Positions 1 through 8,488 are shown, numbered from the stretch's first letter. The stretch: 64,000 nt of DNA from JAJVID01 sp050247435 (GCA_050247435.1 JBFWUF010000022.1:1-64000); one strand, 5' to 3'. The notes: generated by a model not told the origin, from the sequence alone. Translations and numbers: made by a program.

Positions 1-252
1 GGCGGACCGACTTACCGCGAAAGTCATCTGGCGATGGAGAAGATTGCCGATTCGGGCAAGATGCTTTCGTTCGAGCTGACCGAGGTCAACCCGGTTCTGG
101 ACGTTGCCAACCGCACGGCGGAACTTGGGGTGCAACTTATTCTGTCGGCGTTTGGCAAGAAGATTATGTGCGCTCCCAGGGCTTTGAGGAGAAAGATTGT
201 CGAAAAAACTGAGAGTCGGAGTAATTTTCGGAGGGCGTTCAGGCGAACATGA
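1..252 (+). CDS. rocF: Arginase family protein, C-terminal fragment
   Basis: The gene enters from the left edge, so only about the last 83 codons are visible. The residues SFELTEVNPVLD followed by NRTAELGVQLILSAFGKK match the C-terminal end of arginases, which hydrolyse L-arginine to ornithine and urea at a binuclear manganese centre. The metal-binding motifs lie upstream of the window and cannot be checked. Family members usually stop soon after the GKK segment; this one continues about 25 residues with a basic, low-complexity tail that overlaps the start of ddl by 56 nt in another frame. The tail may be real or may reflect a lost stop codon. Agmatinase or formimidoglutamase remain possible, but the LTEVNP segment favours arginase. 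Confidence 0.8.
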   Translation, partial: GGPTYRESHLAMEKIADSGKMLSFELTEVNPVLDVANRTAELGVQLILSAFGKKIMCAPRALRRKIVEKTESRSNFRRAFRRT

Positions 253-1306
253 AGTTTCGCTGCGTTCCGCTGAATCAATCATCAACGCGCTGGATCAGAA
301 CAAATACGAAGTTGTTCCGATTGCGATAACCAAACAGGGCAAATGGCTTGCTTCGAGCGGGGCAACCAATCTGCTGCCCAGCGCCGTGATCGAAAACGCC
401 GATCAGCATGTGGCTATCTTCGGCGACCCGACCGAACGCGGGCTTGCCCGATTTACTGAAGAAACCGCAAGCGGAAAACGCGATCAAATTGACGTGATCT
501 TTCCCGTTCTGCATGGCACTTATGGCGAAGACGGCACGATCCAGGGATTGCTGGAAATGGCCGACGTGCCGTATGTCGGTTGCGGCGTTTTGGCTTCCGC
601 CACGGGTATGGACAAGGTCGTGATGAAGCGGTTGTTTCACGAAGCCGGTCTGCCAATAGTTGATTTCACGAGCTTCCTACGCGCGAAATGGGAAGCCGAT
701 TCGCAAAAGATCGAAGAGCGAGTGCTTGAAGAGATCGGATTCCCTTGTTTCGTTAAACCCGCGAACCTGGGGTCGTCAGTCGGAATTTCAAAAGCTACTG
801 ATACGAAAAGCTTGAACGAAGCTATCGCGCTCGCCGCGAAGTTCGACCGCAAAATCGTGATTGAGAAAGGCGTTGACGCGCGTGAGATCGAGGTCAGCGT
901 GCTCGGCAACGATGAGCCGATAGCGAGCCTGCCCGGCGAAATCGTCCCGCAGACAGCCGAGTTTTACGATTACAAGGCGAAATACATTGATGACAACGGC
1001 GCGCGCCTCGTCATTCCGGCTGAACTCAGCGCAGGGATGATCGCTGAAATTCAGCAACTTGCCATCCGCGCCTTCCAGTCAATTGACGGGTCAGGCCTCG
1101 CTCGTGTTGATTTCTTTCTGGAACGCGGGACTGACAGATTGATTGTCAACGAAGTCAACACGCTGCCCGGTTTCACTTCGATCAGTATGTATCCGAAGCT
1201 GTGGGAAGTGAGTGGGATCAGTTACAGCCAGTTGATTGATCGTTTGATTGAGTTGGCGCTTGAACGCCATCGTGAGAAATCGCGCAATGTGACGAGTTTC
1301 GAGTGA
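197..1306 (+). CDS. ddl: D-alanine--D-alanine ligase
   Basis: ATP-grasp ligase that joins two D-alanines for the peptidoglycan stem peptide in the cytoplasm; 369 aa is normal for the family. Visible landmarks are the N-terminal GVIFGGRSGEHEVSL (residues 8-22), HGTYGEDG near 106-113, the glycine-rich ATP loop GSSVG at 192-196, the omega-loop EFYDYKAKY at 255-263 and the metal-binding VNEVNTLPGF close to the C-terminus. The aromatic omega-loop tyrosine is typical of D-Ala-D-Ala rather than D-Ala-D-Lac enzymes. The start is TTG, chosen because a purine-rich GAGGAG lies about six bases upstream and the following residues match the family N-terminus. It overlaps the arginase 3' end, which suggests coupling, and is followed by a bidirectional terminator. 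Confidence 0.96.
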   Translation: MSKKLRVGVIFGGRSGEHEVSLRSAESIINALDQNKYEVVPIAITKQGKWLASSGATNLLPSAVIENADQHVAIFGDPTERGLARFTEETASGKRDQIDVIFPVLHGTYGEDGTIQGLLEMADVPYVGCGVLASATGMDKVVMKRLFHEAGLPIVDFTSFLRAKWEADSQKIEERVLEEIGFPCFVKPANLGSSVGISKATDTKSLNEAIALAAKFDRKIVIEKGVDAREIEVSVLGNDEPIASLPGEIVPQTAEFYDYKAKYIDDNGARLVIPAELSAGMIAEIQQLAIRAFQSIDGSGLARVDFFLERGTDRLIVNEVNTLPGFTSISMYPKLWEVSGISYSQLIDRLIELALERHREKSRNVTSFE

Positions 1307-1345
1307 GGTGTTTTCAGACTGTCGGATGGTTGTGTATAAAAAACG

Positions 1346-1379
1346 TGAGGCGCGCCCGAAAGCGCGCCTCATATTTTTT
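1346..1379. terminator. Bidirectional rho-independent terminator between ddl and atpE
   Basis: A perfect 10-bp GC-rich stem (arms 1346-1355 and 1362-1371) closes a six-base loop. It is followed by ATTTTTT on the plus strand and, read on the minus strand, by a run of T from the A-rich 1338-1343. It sits between the convergent ends of ddl and atpE and can serve both. Confidence 0.9.
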
Positions 1380-1380
1380 G

Positions 1381-1716
1381 TTATCTCAAAGCTCCGAAAT
1401 GGATATAGACGATCACGAAGCTGAAGAGCACCAGCGTTTCGATGAACGCGAGACCCAGAATCAAGGCCAACTGAACGCGGTTGTACGCGCCCGGATTGCG
1501 AGCCATGCCTTCGCAGGCTGCGGCAGCGACGCGACCTTGTCCGATGCCGCACAATCCCGCCGCTATTCCGAATCCGATGCCAGCGCCAATGTAGCCCAAG
1601 CCTCTGCCAATACCGCCACCTTCAGCCGGCGCTCCCGGCGTCTGCGCCAGCGCAGTCATCGCCGAAAAAAGCACGGTCATCAGTCCGAGGCTGAGACGAA
1701 TCAAGTTACGTTTCAT
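1381..1716 (-). CDS. atpE: ATP synthase F0 subunit c, with N-terminal signal-like extension
   Basis: Rotor ring subunit of F-type ATP synthase. The 111-aa product is longer than the usual 75-90 because residues 1-25 form a signal-peptide-like segment (basic start, hydrophobic core, ending ALAQ). The mature hairpin has a glycine-rich helix 1, a polar loop with ARNP (72-75) and helix 2 carrying the ion-binding glutamate E93. Q60 on helix 1 and T94 next to E93 are also present, residues seen in sodium-binding c-rings, although the family proline before the glutamine is replaced by Cys. The start is ATG with AAGGAG upstream. It is the last gene of an atpI-atpB-atpE operon; the genes for b, delta and F1 subunits are not in the window. 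Coupling ion remains an inference. Confidence 0.95.
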   Translation of the reverse strand: MKRNLIRLSLGLMTVLFSAMTALAQTPGAPAEGGGIGRGLGYIGAGIGFGIAAGLCGIGQGRVAAAACEGMARNPGAYNRVQLALILGLAFIETLVLFSFVIVYIHFGALR

Positions 1717-1986
1717 TGTTTTCTCCTTTGAAATTGATCGGGTTGATTATTGATTCGCAACGCAACGAGAGCGGAGGCGCATAAAACTGATATGAAAAAG
1801 ACTCCGCGCTGTCGCGCTGCCGCGATTCAAAGGATGCTCGGTCGTCCCCATCGTCATCGGCTTCGGGATGAATGCGACGCCAGGTTTACATTGCATATCC
1901 TGGGGGATTGCAAGCTCCACACTGCGTTTGCCGCCTCACGAAATGATGAAACCGAATTCAAAAGGTTAACCCTGCATCCGTGTAAA

Positions 1987-2008
1987 TAGCGTTGAAGCGC
2001 CAACGCTA
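1987..2008 (-). terminator. Hairpin between atpB and atpE
   Basis: An 8-bp perfect inverted repeat (1987-1994 and 2001-2008) lies five bases after the atpB stop on the minus strand and is followed only by a short T-rich stretch. It is too weak for a confident terminator. It could be an mRNA 3' boundary or attenuator separating the high-copy c subunit from subunit a. The rest of the 296-bp atpB-atpE gap (1717-2012) shows nothing I recognise; such a long gap within an atp operon is itself unusual. Confidence 0.35.
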
Positions 2009-2012
2009 AACT

Positions 2013-2957
2013 TCAATGAGCTGTCGCCGCCGCATGGTCGTGGGCGGACGCGCCGTGATGTTCATCCGAATGATGCGAGACTTCACCCAGATAGACCATC
2101 GAGAGCACCATGAAAATAAATGTTTGCAACACTGAGGTCAGTAATCCCAGCGGCATCAACAAAGCTGGCAGAACCCATTGCATCATTGCGGAGATGGCTC
2201 CGCTTAGTTGCTCTTCACCAAAAATGTTGCCGAAAAGACGAACGCTCAGACTCATAATCCGCGCCAGGTTGCTGATGATCTCAATCGGGAAGAGGATGAT
2301 CATGACGAAAAGGCTCGGCACCGGCCCGCCAAAATGTTTCAAATGACCCATCAAGCCGTTTTCGCGAATGCCAACGTAGTTATAGTAGAGGAAAGAGGTG
2401 ATCGCCAGCGCCAGTGTTACGTTGAAATTGGCTGTCGGCGCGACCATATCAGGAAGCATTCCGGTCAGGTTCGACAGCAGAATCAAAACGCCGAAAGTGG
2501 CAACGACCGGAAAATGCTTCATCCCGCCGGGGCCGACCAGATCGCTGAGCAATCCTCGAAGAGCCTCGACGCCGACTTCAAATGTCTGCTGCCGTTTGTG
2601 TGGAGATTCGACCGAAAGCTTGCCGCGCAGAAAGGCCAAAACCACGACAGCGATTAACACCACGAAGAGGAACATCACGACGTGTGTTGGAATCGGCAGG
2701 TAGCCTTCGGCGATGTACTGGTCGAAAGTCTTTCCTTCGCCCGGCCAATGTGGTCCAAAAATTTTCAGAGCGTTGTAGATCGGCGGCATGATCGCTTTTT
2801 GAATCTCGAAGACCGCCGGGCCGAGCCAGTGATTCAATTTTTCGACGATGATCGGGACGTGCTCGGCGTGCGCCGCTCCGTGTTCAGCCGTCGCGCCGTG
2901 TTCAGCCGCCTGCTGCCCGTGCTCCTGCAGAATGTTCAGTAGAAACATAAATGCCAT
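2013..2957 (-). CDS. atpB: ATP synthase F0 subunit a
   Basis: Membrane stator subunit that forms the proton or sodium half-channels against the c-ring. The 314-aa product has about six hydrophobic segments. The essential stator arginine is visible as R240 in the segment SLSVRLFGNIFGEE, which matches the family's LRLFGN motif. Residues 11-35 and the last 20 or so residues are rich in histidine, alanine and glutamate, an unusual polar decoration at both ends that may bind metal or simply be variable linker. It lies 21 bp downstream of atpI. Identification is firm; the role of the His-rich ends is unknown. Confidence 0.96.
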   Translation of the reverse strand: MAFMFLLNILQEHGQQAAEHGATAEHGAAHAEHVPIIVEKLNHWLGPAVFEIQKAIMPPIYNALKIFGPHWPGEGKTFDQYIAEGYLPIPTHVVMFLFVVLIAVVVLAFLRGKLSVESPHKRQQTFEVGVEALRGLLSDLVGPGGMKHFPVVATFGVLILLSNLTGMLPDMVAPTANFNVTLALAITSFLYYNYVGIRENGLMGHLKHFGGPVPSLFVMIILFPIEIISNLARIMSLSVRLFGNIFGEEQLSGAISAMMQWVLPALLMPLGLLTSVLQTFIFMVLSMVYLGEVSHHSDEHHGASAHDHAAATAH

Positions 2958-2978
2958 TTACTCTTTCGATGAATTCCC

Positions 2979-3395
2979 TTAAGCGTTTTCGTTCGTTTTG
3001 AATGACCTAAAGAATAAGTAAAGCTGATAAACAGCTTCGATCATCACCCCGCCGGCGAAAGCCGCGAACCCGGTCCCGATTCCCAACGGATGAAAATAAC
3101 CGGTCGAGAGCGCAGCCACGATCACAAAAGCGATGACGAAGTATCGCAGAATGAGTTTCGACGCGGTGAATGGCGGCACGCGCCCGCTCTGCGTCATGAC
3201 GGCCTTGCTCAAGATCGCGCGTACGCTGCCACTCAGCCAGCGCAGGTTGAACAAGCATAAAGCGCCGCCGAGCACTACGCCCAAAGCCATTCGCCACCCC
3301 GACAGAAACCACCCAGCGGCCAACGCGACAACAATTACAACATAAGTGTTGCGCTGAAACCTCCGCTCAATCCCACTGTCATCAATTTGGCTCAT
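2979..3395 (-). CDS. atpI: AtpI-like ATP synthase accessory membrane protein
   Basis: A 138-aa protein with four hydrophobic segments (approximately 18-35, 37-55, 85-105 and 108-128) in the position of atpI, directly before atpB. AtpI and UncI proteins help assemble the c-ring or deliver magnesium. Sequence conservation in this family is low, so the call rests on the four-helix layout, length and operon position. No other atp genes precede it, so the operon starts here and the remaining ATP synthase genes must be elsewhere on the chromosome. Confidence 0.8.
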   Translation of the reverse strand: MSQIDDSGIERRFQRNTYVVIVVALAAGWFLSGWRMALGVVLGGALCLFNLRWLSGSVRAILSKAVMTQSGRVPPFTASKLILRYFVIAFVIVAALSTGYFHPLGIGTGFAAFAGGVMIEAVYQLYLFFRSFKTNENA

Positions 3396-3461
3396 CCGCG
3401 AAACGCAAATCTTAAACTGGCTCGCCGACTCTGTCCAGACATGTCGAAATACGCCTGACGA

Positions 3462-4124
3462 CTACTTGGTGATCTGCACGAAAGATGTGGCGGCGGTCAC
3501 GGTGGTGTTTTTCGGCACGGCCTCGCCATACTTGCTGAAATAGGCAAGCTGCCGCCGGTAACAGCGCTGATTCTCCAGATCGAATGCGACACAGGAATCA
3601 ATCGGGCGTGAATAGATGTGGATGCTGATGGCGCGCTCCGTGTTATCGCTGAGGTTGTGGAGCCGGTGAATCGTCTGGAGCTTATCCGCGGTCAGCACCA
3701 GGCCGCCGGCGCAAGCTTCGACTTCACGAATTACCTCAAGCTTCGTATGCTCTGATCCCGCCACACAATCAATCCCAACCACGTTCTGGTATTCAGGATG
3801 ATCGCAGCCGAGCCATTTGTAATCAACCACACCCAGATTGCCACGTTGCGTGATCATCCAGCAGAGTTGGCCGTTGTGGGTGTGAACGGCGGTCTTTTGC
3901 CCAGGCTGCCAGCAGATCGTCATCACCTCGAAAAGATCGTCGCGGTAGATCAGATTGCGCGTGTAAAATTTGTCGTCGAAAAAGACGTATGGATTGAGCG
4001 ATGAATCCGTGATCTGTACGCTCGAACAAAAATCCAGCACGCCGTCCCGCGTGATGAGGCTTTGCTCAAACGAGCGCAGCTTATCAATTAAATCATCAAT
4101 GCTTATAAGGCGCTTGCCTGCCAT
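3462..4124 (-). CDS. cdo: Cysteine dioxygenase (CDO type I)
   Basis: Non-haem iron cupin enzyme that oxidises L-cysteine to cysteine sulfinate in the cytoplasm. The 220-aa sequence carries YTRNLIY (54-60), whose R56 corresponds to the substrate-carboxylate arginine, the iron ligands H81 and H83, and H153 in the IHRLHN segment. C88 lies five residues after H83 and Y171 lies in SIHIYSRP. These positions match rat Cys93 and Tyr157, which form a thioether cofactor in animal enzymes, whereas most studied bacterial CDOs have glycine at the cysteine position. The ATG start has GGAGGCGA-like purines upstream. Neighbours are two amino-acid-type permeases on the same strand. The family assignment is strong; the crosslink is inferred. 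Confidence 0.93.
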   Translation of the reverse strand: MAGKRLISIDDLIDKLRSFEQSLITRDGVLDFCSSVQITDSSLNPYVFFDDKFYTRNLIYRDDLFEVMTICWQPGQKTAVHTHNGQLCWMITQRGNLGVVDYKWLGCDHPEYQNVVGIDCVAGSEHTKLEVIREVEACAGGLVLTADKLQTIHRLHNLSDNTERAISIHIYSRPIDSCVAFDLENQRCYRRQLAYFSKYGEAVPKNTTVTAATSFVQITK

Positions 4125-4162
4125 AATCGCCTCCTGGAAAACAGAGGTAGACAGAGTTTACA

Positions 4163-4204
4163 GAGTGAACCTGATTGAAATCATCACCCAAATCAGGCTC
4201 ACTC
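4163..4204 (-). terminator. Terminator-like hairpin after the first permease
   Basis: Arms 4163-4176 and 4191-4204 form a 14-bp stem with one mismatch and a 14-base loop. It lies just past the stop of the permease at 4216 on the minus strand, upstream of cdo. There is no clear T-run, so it may be a processing stem or a Rho-assisted terminator. Confidence 0.4.
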
Positions 4205-4215
4205 CGCTTGGTTAT

Positions 4216-6183
4216 TCACCCACCGACATGCACTGCCGGACGTCGCGATGGATCAGGTTCGGCTTGCCGCAGTATCTCATGCGTAACCGGCGCCGTGTCA
4301 CCCTCACCGAAAAATATGAACTTCAGCACGTACCACAGCGGGTTTCCCTCCGTCCATCCAAAATAAACATGCGGGATCTGACCCGTCTCATCTCGCACGT
4401 GCAGCAGGAACGCCGCGATCGCGTTCGGCACTGCAGGACTCCTCGTCCGCAACACCTTGTAATTACCCACCTGCACACCGCGCACTCGCAGCGCGCCGGA
4501 GAAGTCCGAGGCGTCACCAGGCCTGATCTCGAAAAACAACACAGGATCCTCCGCCGGGATGTGGTTGTTCCACCGCTCCTCCTTCTCCTTCAGCCGGTAT
4601 TCGTCCACATCGCCGCGGTCCGGGCGGTTGGCGATGATCCGGATCGTACCCTTCTTCGCCTCTTCGATGAAAGCCCGCGCCGTCTCACCAAGTTCCACCC
4701 TCTCTACCCGCAACTCAGTCGAACGCAGCGCACGCGAGATGAACGATACGACAACAATCGCGCCAATGAAGAACGACGCGATCTTGATACCTTCGGGCCG
4801 TTCGAAAATGTTGACGATGGTCGTGTAGCCAAAGACCAGCGCAATTGTCAGGAAAACGTATCTGATCGCGCCTTCACGCCAAACTGACAATGTCACCGCC
4901 ACCGCCGCCGAAGTTATCAGCACCAACACGCCGGTCGCGTAAGCGCCGCCTTGCGCGTTGTGGTCGGCGTCGAAGATGATCGTCACGGCAAAAGCAATAG
5001 CCGTATAGACCAACACCAGCGGCCTGATCGCGCGCGCCCAATTAGGAGCCATTCCATAACGCGGCAAATAACGTGGCATTATATTTAGCAAGCCGGCCAT
5101 CGCCGAAGCGCCTGCGAACCACAAAATAAAAATTGTACTTAAGTCATAGGCTGTGCCGAAATAATCGCCCAAGTAGTGATGAGCGATATAAGACAACGCA
5201 CGTCCATCCGCCTCGCCGCCTTTTTGCGCCGCTGTCGCAGGCCGAAACTCCTCGGCTGGAATGAGCACGGTTGTTATTAAACTGCTGGCGATGAGCATGA
5301 AGCTCATGATCAAAGCCGCGCTGAGAAGAAGACGGCGCGTATTGCGAATGCGTCCTGCTGGCCTTTTAGGATCGTCGCCGGGATCACCTTTTACCAAAGG
5401 CATCACGGCCACGCCGGTCTCAAAACCTGACAAGCCGAGCGCGAGTTTGGGAAACAACAGCAACGAGACTCCCACTATTAGGAGCGGGTTTCCTCGAACT
5501 TCGGGCATGGTGAACATAGCGTTTTTCCACGCCGATAGCGCTTGCGGATGAGTGAACACTTCATACATCCCCACTGAGACGACCACCACATTGAGCAGCA
5601 GGTAGCAAATCACCAGCAGCACAGCCAAGCCGATAGCCTCCTTGAAGCCTTTGAGGAAGATCGCGCCGAGAATCGTGATCAGCCCTAACGTGATCGCGAC
5701 GCGGTGATCGTGTAGGAAGAGAGGCGCGAATGGATTCTCCACAATGTGCGCGGTGGCGTCTGCTGCGGAGAGCGTGATCGTGATTACGAAGTCGGTGGCG
5801 ACGAAGCCGAGCAGCACAAGCACGAATAATTTGCCCCGCCAGCGTGGAAGCAGGTCTTCCAGCATCGAGATTGATCCCTCACCGTGTGGGCTTTCCCGCG
5901 CCACGCGGCTATAGATCGGTAATGCGCCAAATAGAGTCAGCAGCACCAGGATCATCGTCGCAATCGGCGAAAGCGCGCCCGCCGCGACAAACGCGATGCT
6001 GGGCTGATAGCCAAGTGTGGAGAAATAGTCCACACCCGTTAGACACATCACTTTCCACCAGGAATGCGCATGATGTCTTCCCTCTTTTTCGTGAGGGCCC
6101 GCCACTTCCTCAACTTGACCTTCAAGGAACCATCGTTTGAAAGCGCTCTGAGAGTTAAAGGGTGAAGCGGTTGCTTCAGGCAT
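4216..6183 (-). CDS. APC-superfamily permease (downstream copy of a tandem pair)
   Basis: A 655-aa membrane protein related to amino-acid/polyamine/organocation permeases. After about 45 polar residues comes VMCLTGVDYFSTLGYQPS, a glycine-containing first helix of the APC fold, followed by roughly twelve hydrophobic segments to about residue 485. The last 170 residues are hydrophilic (start near ALRSTELRVERVELGE) and probably form a cytoplasmic domain. The substrate cannot be told from sequence. It lies 80 bp downstream of a second copy (6264-8204). The membrane parts of the two have diverged visibly, yet their C-terminal domains are nearly identical even at DNA level, which points to gene conversion. 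Cysteine dioxygenase follows 91 bp later, so amino acid uptake is a reasonable guess. Confidence 0.88.
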   Translation of the reverse strand: MPEATASPFNSQSAFKRWFLEGQVEEVAGPHEKEGRHHAHSWWKVMCLTGVDYFSTLGYQPSIAFVAAGALSPIATMILVLLTLFGALPIYSRVARESPHGEGSISMLEDLLPRWRGKLFVLVLLGFVATDFVITITLSAADATAHIVENPFAPLFLHDHRVAITLGLITILGAIFLKGFKEAIGLAVLLVICYLLLNVVVVSVGMYEVFTHPQALSAWKNAMFTMPEVRGNPLLIVGVSLLLFPKLALGLSGFETGVAVMPLVKGDPGDDPKRPAGRIRNTRRLLLSAALIMSFMLIASSLITTVLIPAEEFRPATAAQKGGEADGRALSYIAHHYLGDYFGTAYDLSTIFILWFAGASAMAGLLNIMPRYLPRYGMAPNWARAIRPLVLVYTAIAFAVTIIFDADHNAQGGAYATGVLVLITSAAVAVTLSVWREGAIRYVFLTIALVFGYTTIVNIFERPEGIKIASFFIGAIVVVSFISRALRSTELRVERVELGETARAFIEEAKKGTIRIIANRPDRGDVDEYRLKEKEERWNNHIPAEDPVLFFEIRPGDASDFSGALRVRGVQVGNYKVLRTRSPAVPNAIAAFLLHVRDETGQIPHVYFGWTEGNPLWYVLKFIFFGEGDTAPVTHEILRQAEPDPSRRPAVHVGG

Positions 6184-6263
6184 TCAATGCTCCTGATTTG
6201 GGCCTGCGGCTTCCGCCGAAGGTCACGGTTGCATAAATAGTGTTACTGATCCCCATAATAAAA

Positions 6264-8204
6264 TTATCCACCGACATGCACCGCCGGCCGCCGCGATGGA
6301 TCGGATTCGGCTTGCCGCAGTATCTCATGCGTAACCGGCGCCGTGTCTCCCTCACCGAAAAATATGAACTTCAGCACGTACCACAGCGGGTTTCCCTCCG
6401 TCCATCCAAAATAAACGTGCGGTATCTGCCCAGTCTCGTTACGCACGTGCAGCAGGAACGCCGCGATCGCGTTTGGCACTGCAGGACTCCTCGTCCGCAA
6501 CACCTTGTAATTACCCACCTGCACACCGCGCACTCGTAGCGCGCCGGAGAAGTCCGAGGCGTCACCAGGCCTGATCTCGAAAAACAACACAGGATCCTCC
6601 GCCGGTATGTGGTTGTTCCACCGCTCCTCCTTCTCCTTCAGCCGGTATTCGTCCACATCACCGCGGTCCGGGCGGTTGGCGATGATCCTGATCGTGCCCT
6701 TCTTCGCCTCCTCAATGAAAGTCCGCGCCGTCTCGCCAAGTTCCACTCTCTCCACCCGCAACTCAGTCGAACGCAACGCACGCGAGATGAACGAAACAAC
6801 TATGATTGACACGATGAAAAACGATGCGATCTTGATACCTTCCGGCTGCTCTATGATGTTGACGATGGTCGTGTAGCCAAAAACTATTGCAATAGCCAGG
6901 TATATCCACCGCCACAAGCTTTTGCGCCATTCAGAGATCGCCACCGCAACAGCAGCGGAAAACATCAACGCCAGTACGCCGGTCGCGTAAGCGCCGCCCT
7001 GCGCGTTGTGGTCGGCGTCGAAACTGATCGTCACGACGAAGCAAATGGCGGTCAGCACCAGCGTCAATGGCCGCACTGCGCGCGCCCATTCCGGAGCCAT
7101 CCCGTAACGGGGCAGGTAACGCGGAATGATGTTGAGCAATCCAGCCATCGCAGATGACCCGGCAAACCAAAGGATCGAAATCGTGCTCAAGTCGTAAATT
7201 GTGCCAAAGACGTCGCCCAGATACTCGTGAGCCAGGTAAGCCAGCGCCCGCCCATTAGCCTTGCCGCCTTTTTGAAATTCCGCTGCGGGAATCAAAACGG
7301 TGGTGACAAAGCTGCTGGAAATCAACATCACGCTCATAATTGCCGCTGCTGATAACAACAGCTTCTTGCCGTTTCGGATACGCCCAGCAGGATTTTTGGG
7401 TGTGTCAGTTTCATCGCCCTTGACCAGCGGCATCACCACAACGCCGGTTTCAAAACCTGACAAACCAAGAGCGAGTTTCGGGAAGAGCAACATTGCCGCG
7501 CCGATCATCGCTAGCGGCGCTCCATGCTGAACATACAGAGCGTTCTTCCAGGAAGTCAGATTTTCGGGATGCAATGCGATCTGGTACAAACCGGTGACAA
7601 CGACTACTAGATTGAGCAGGATGTATAGAACCACCAGAAACACTGCGATACCGATAGCCTCTTTGAAACCTTTGAGGAAGACCGCGCCGAGAGCGGCGAC
7701 CAATACTAAAGTGACAATGACGGGGTGATGCAGGAAGCGCGGAGCGAAGGGGTTTTCGACAATGTGCGCGGTGGCGTCGGCTGCCGATAGCGTGATCGTG
7801 ATAATGAAGCTTGTGGCGGCGAATCCCAATAATGCCAGCACAAACATCTTTCCGCGCCAGCGTGGCAGCAAGTCTTCCAGCATCGAAATCGAGCCATCGC
7901 CGTGCGGGCTAGCTTCGGCGACGCGGCGGTACATCGGCAGCGCGCCGAACAGCGTCAGCAAAACCAACACCATAGTCGCTATTGGTGAAAGCGCGCCAGC
8001 AGCCAGATAGGCAATCCCTGGCTGATAGCCGAGCGTGGAAAAATAGTCCACGCCGGTCAAACACATCACTTGCCACCAGGGATGAGTGTGGTACTGGCCC
8101 TCTCGTCCATGTGGGCCGGCGACTTCTTTAACCTGACCTTCAAAGAACCATCGTTTAAAAGTGCTGATCGGGTTTCTCTGTGAGGTTGTGCTGGCATCCG
8201 CCAT
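6264..8204 (-). CDS. APC-superfamily permease (upstream copy of a tandem pair)
   Basis: Paralogue of the next permease, with the same plan: polar N-terminus, about twelve membrane helices beginning at VMCLTGVDYFSTLGYQPG, and a hydrophilic C-terminal domain of about 170 residues. The C-terminal domain differs from its neighbour at only a few residues (for example ARTFIEE against ARAFIEE and HVRNETG against HVRDETG). I chose the ATG at 8204, which begins MADASTTSQ. A TTG at 8228 in the same frame would add eight residues but has no better ribosome binding site. Upstream, 8205-8488 separates it from a divergent small gene and probably holds both promoters, though I see no convincing -35/-10 pair or known riboswitch there. 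Confidence 0.87.
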   Translation of the reverse strand: MADASTTSQRNPISTFKRWFFEGQVKEVAGPHGREGQYHTHPWWQVMCLTGVDYFSTLGYQPGIAYLAAGALSPIATMVLVLLTLFGALPMYRRVAEASPHGDGSISMLEDLLPRWRGKMFVLALLGFAATSFIITITLSAADATAHIVENPFAPRFLHHPVIVTLVLVAALGAVFLKGFKEAIGIAVFLVVLYILLNLVVVVTGLYQIALHPENLTSWKNALYVQHGAPLAMIGAAMLLFPKLALGLSGFETGVVVMPLVKGDETDTPKNPAGRIRNGKKLLLSAAAIMSVMLISSSFVTTVLIPAAEFQKGGKANGRALAYLAHEYLGDVFGTIYDLSTISILWFAGSSAMAGLLNIIPRYLPRYGMAPEWARAVRPLTLVLTAICFVVTISFDADHNAQGGAYATGVLALMFSAAVAVAISEWRKSLWRWIYLAIAIVFGYTTIVNIIEQPEGIKIASFFIVSIIVVSFISRALRSTELRVERVELGETARTFIEEAKKGTIRIIANRPDRGDVDEYRLKEKEERWNNHIPAEDPVLFFEIRPGDASDFSGALRVRGVQVGNYKVLRTRSPAVPNAIAAFLLHVRNETGQIPHVYFGWTEGNPLWYVLKFIFFGEGDTAPVTHEILRQAESDPSRRPAVHVGG

Positions 8205-8488
8205 GTATTCTTGCCCTGCCCGCGCCAACGGACTCGCCGCTGCGCGGAATGCTGACCAAACTTATGTTTTAGATTCGTGGGGAGAAAGTATTCACGCGCT
8301 TTAAGCCCGTATCCTAACACCAACCGCAAAGGGGCTAAAGACTGGGGGGAACTCCCAAAATCAGATTTTAGGGGCACGATGAAAATTTTACCGCAATAAT
8401 TTCTTGAAACAGGCAAAGACATCTAGTATCTTGCGCAGTTCTTTTGAACCGAATAATTTTGACAAACAAAATAGTGAGGAGAAGGATC

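Noticed and set aside
1750..1989. A 79-codon plus-strand frame in the atpB-atpE gap
   Set aside because: No family resemblance or ribosome binding site, and its composition looks non-coding.
3970..4887. A 305-codon plus-strand frame spanning the cdo-permease junction
   Set aside because: Antisense to two supported genes. The similar frame at 6240-6539 reflects the permease repeat, not a second gene.
8205..8488. Possible riboswitch upstream of the permeases
   Set aside because: Some GC-rich paired stretches occur, but no known riboswitch core (including c-di-AMP or lysine type) could be matched.
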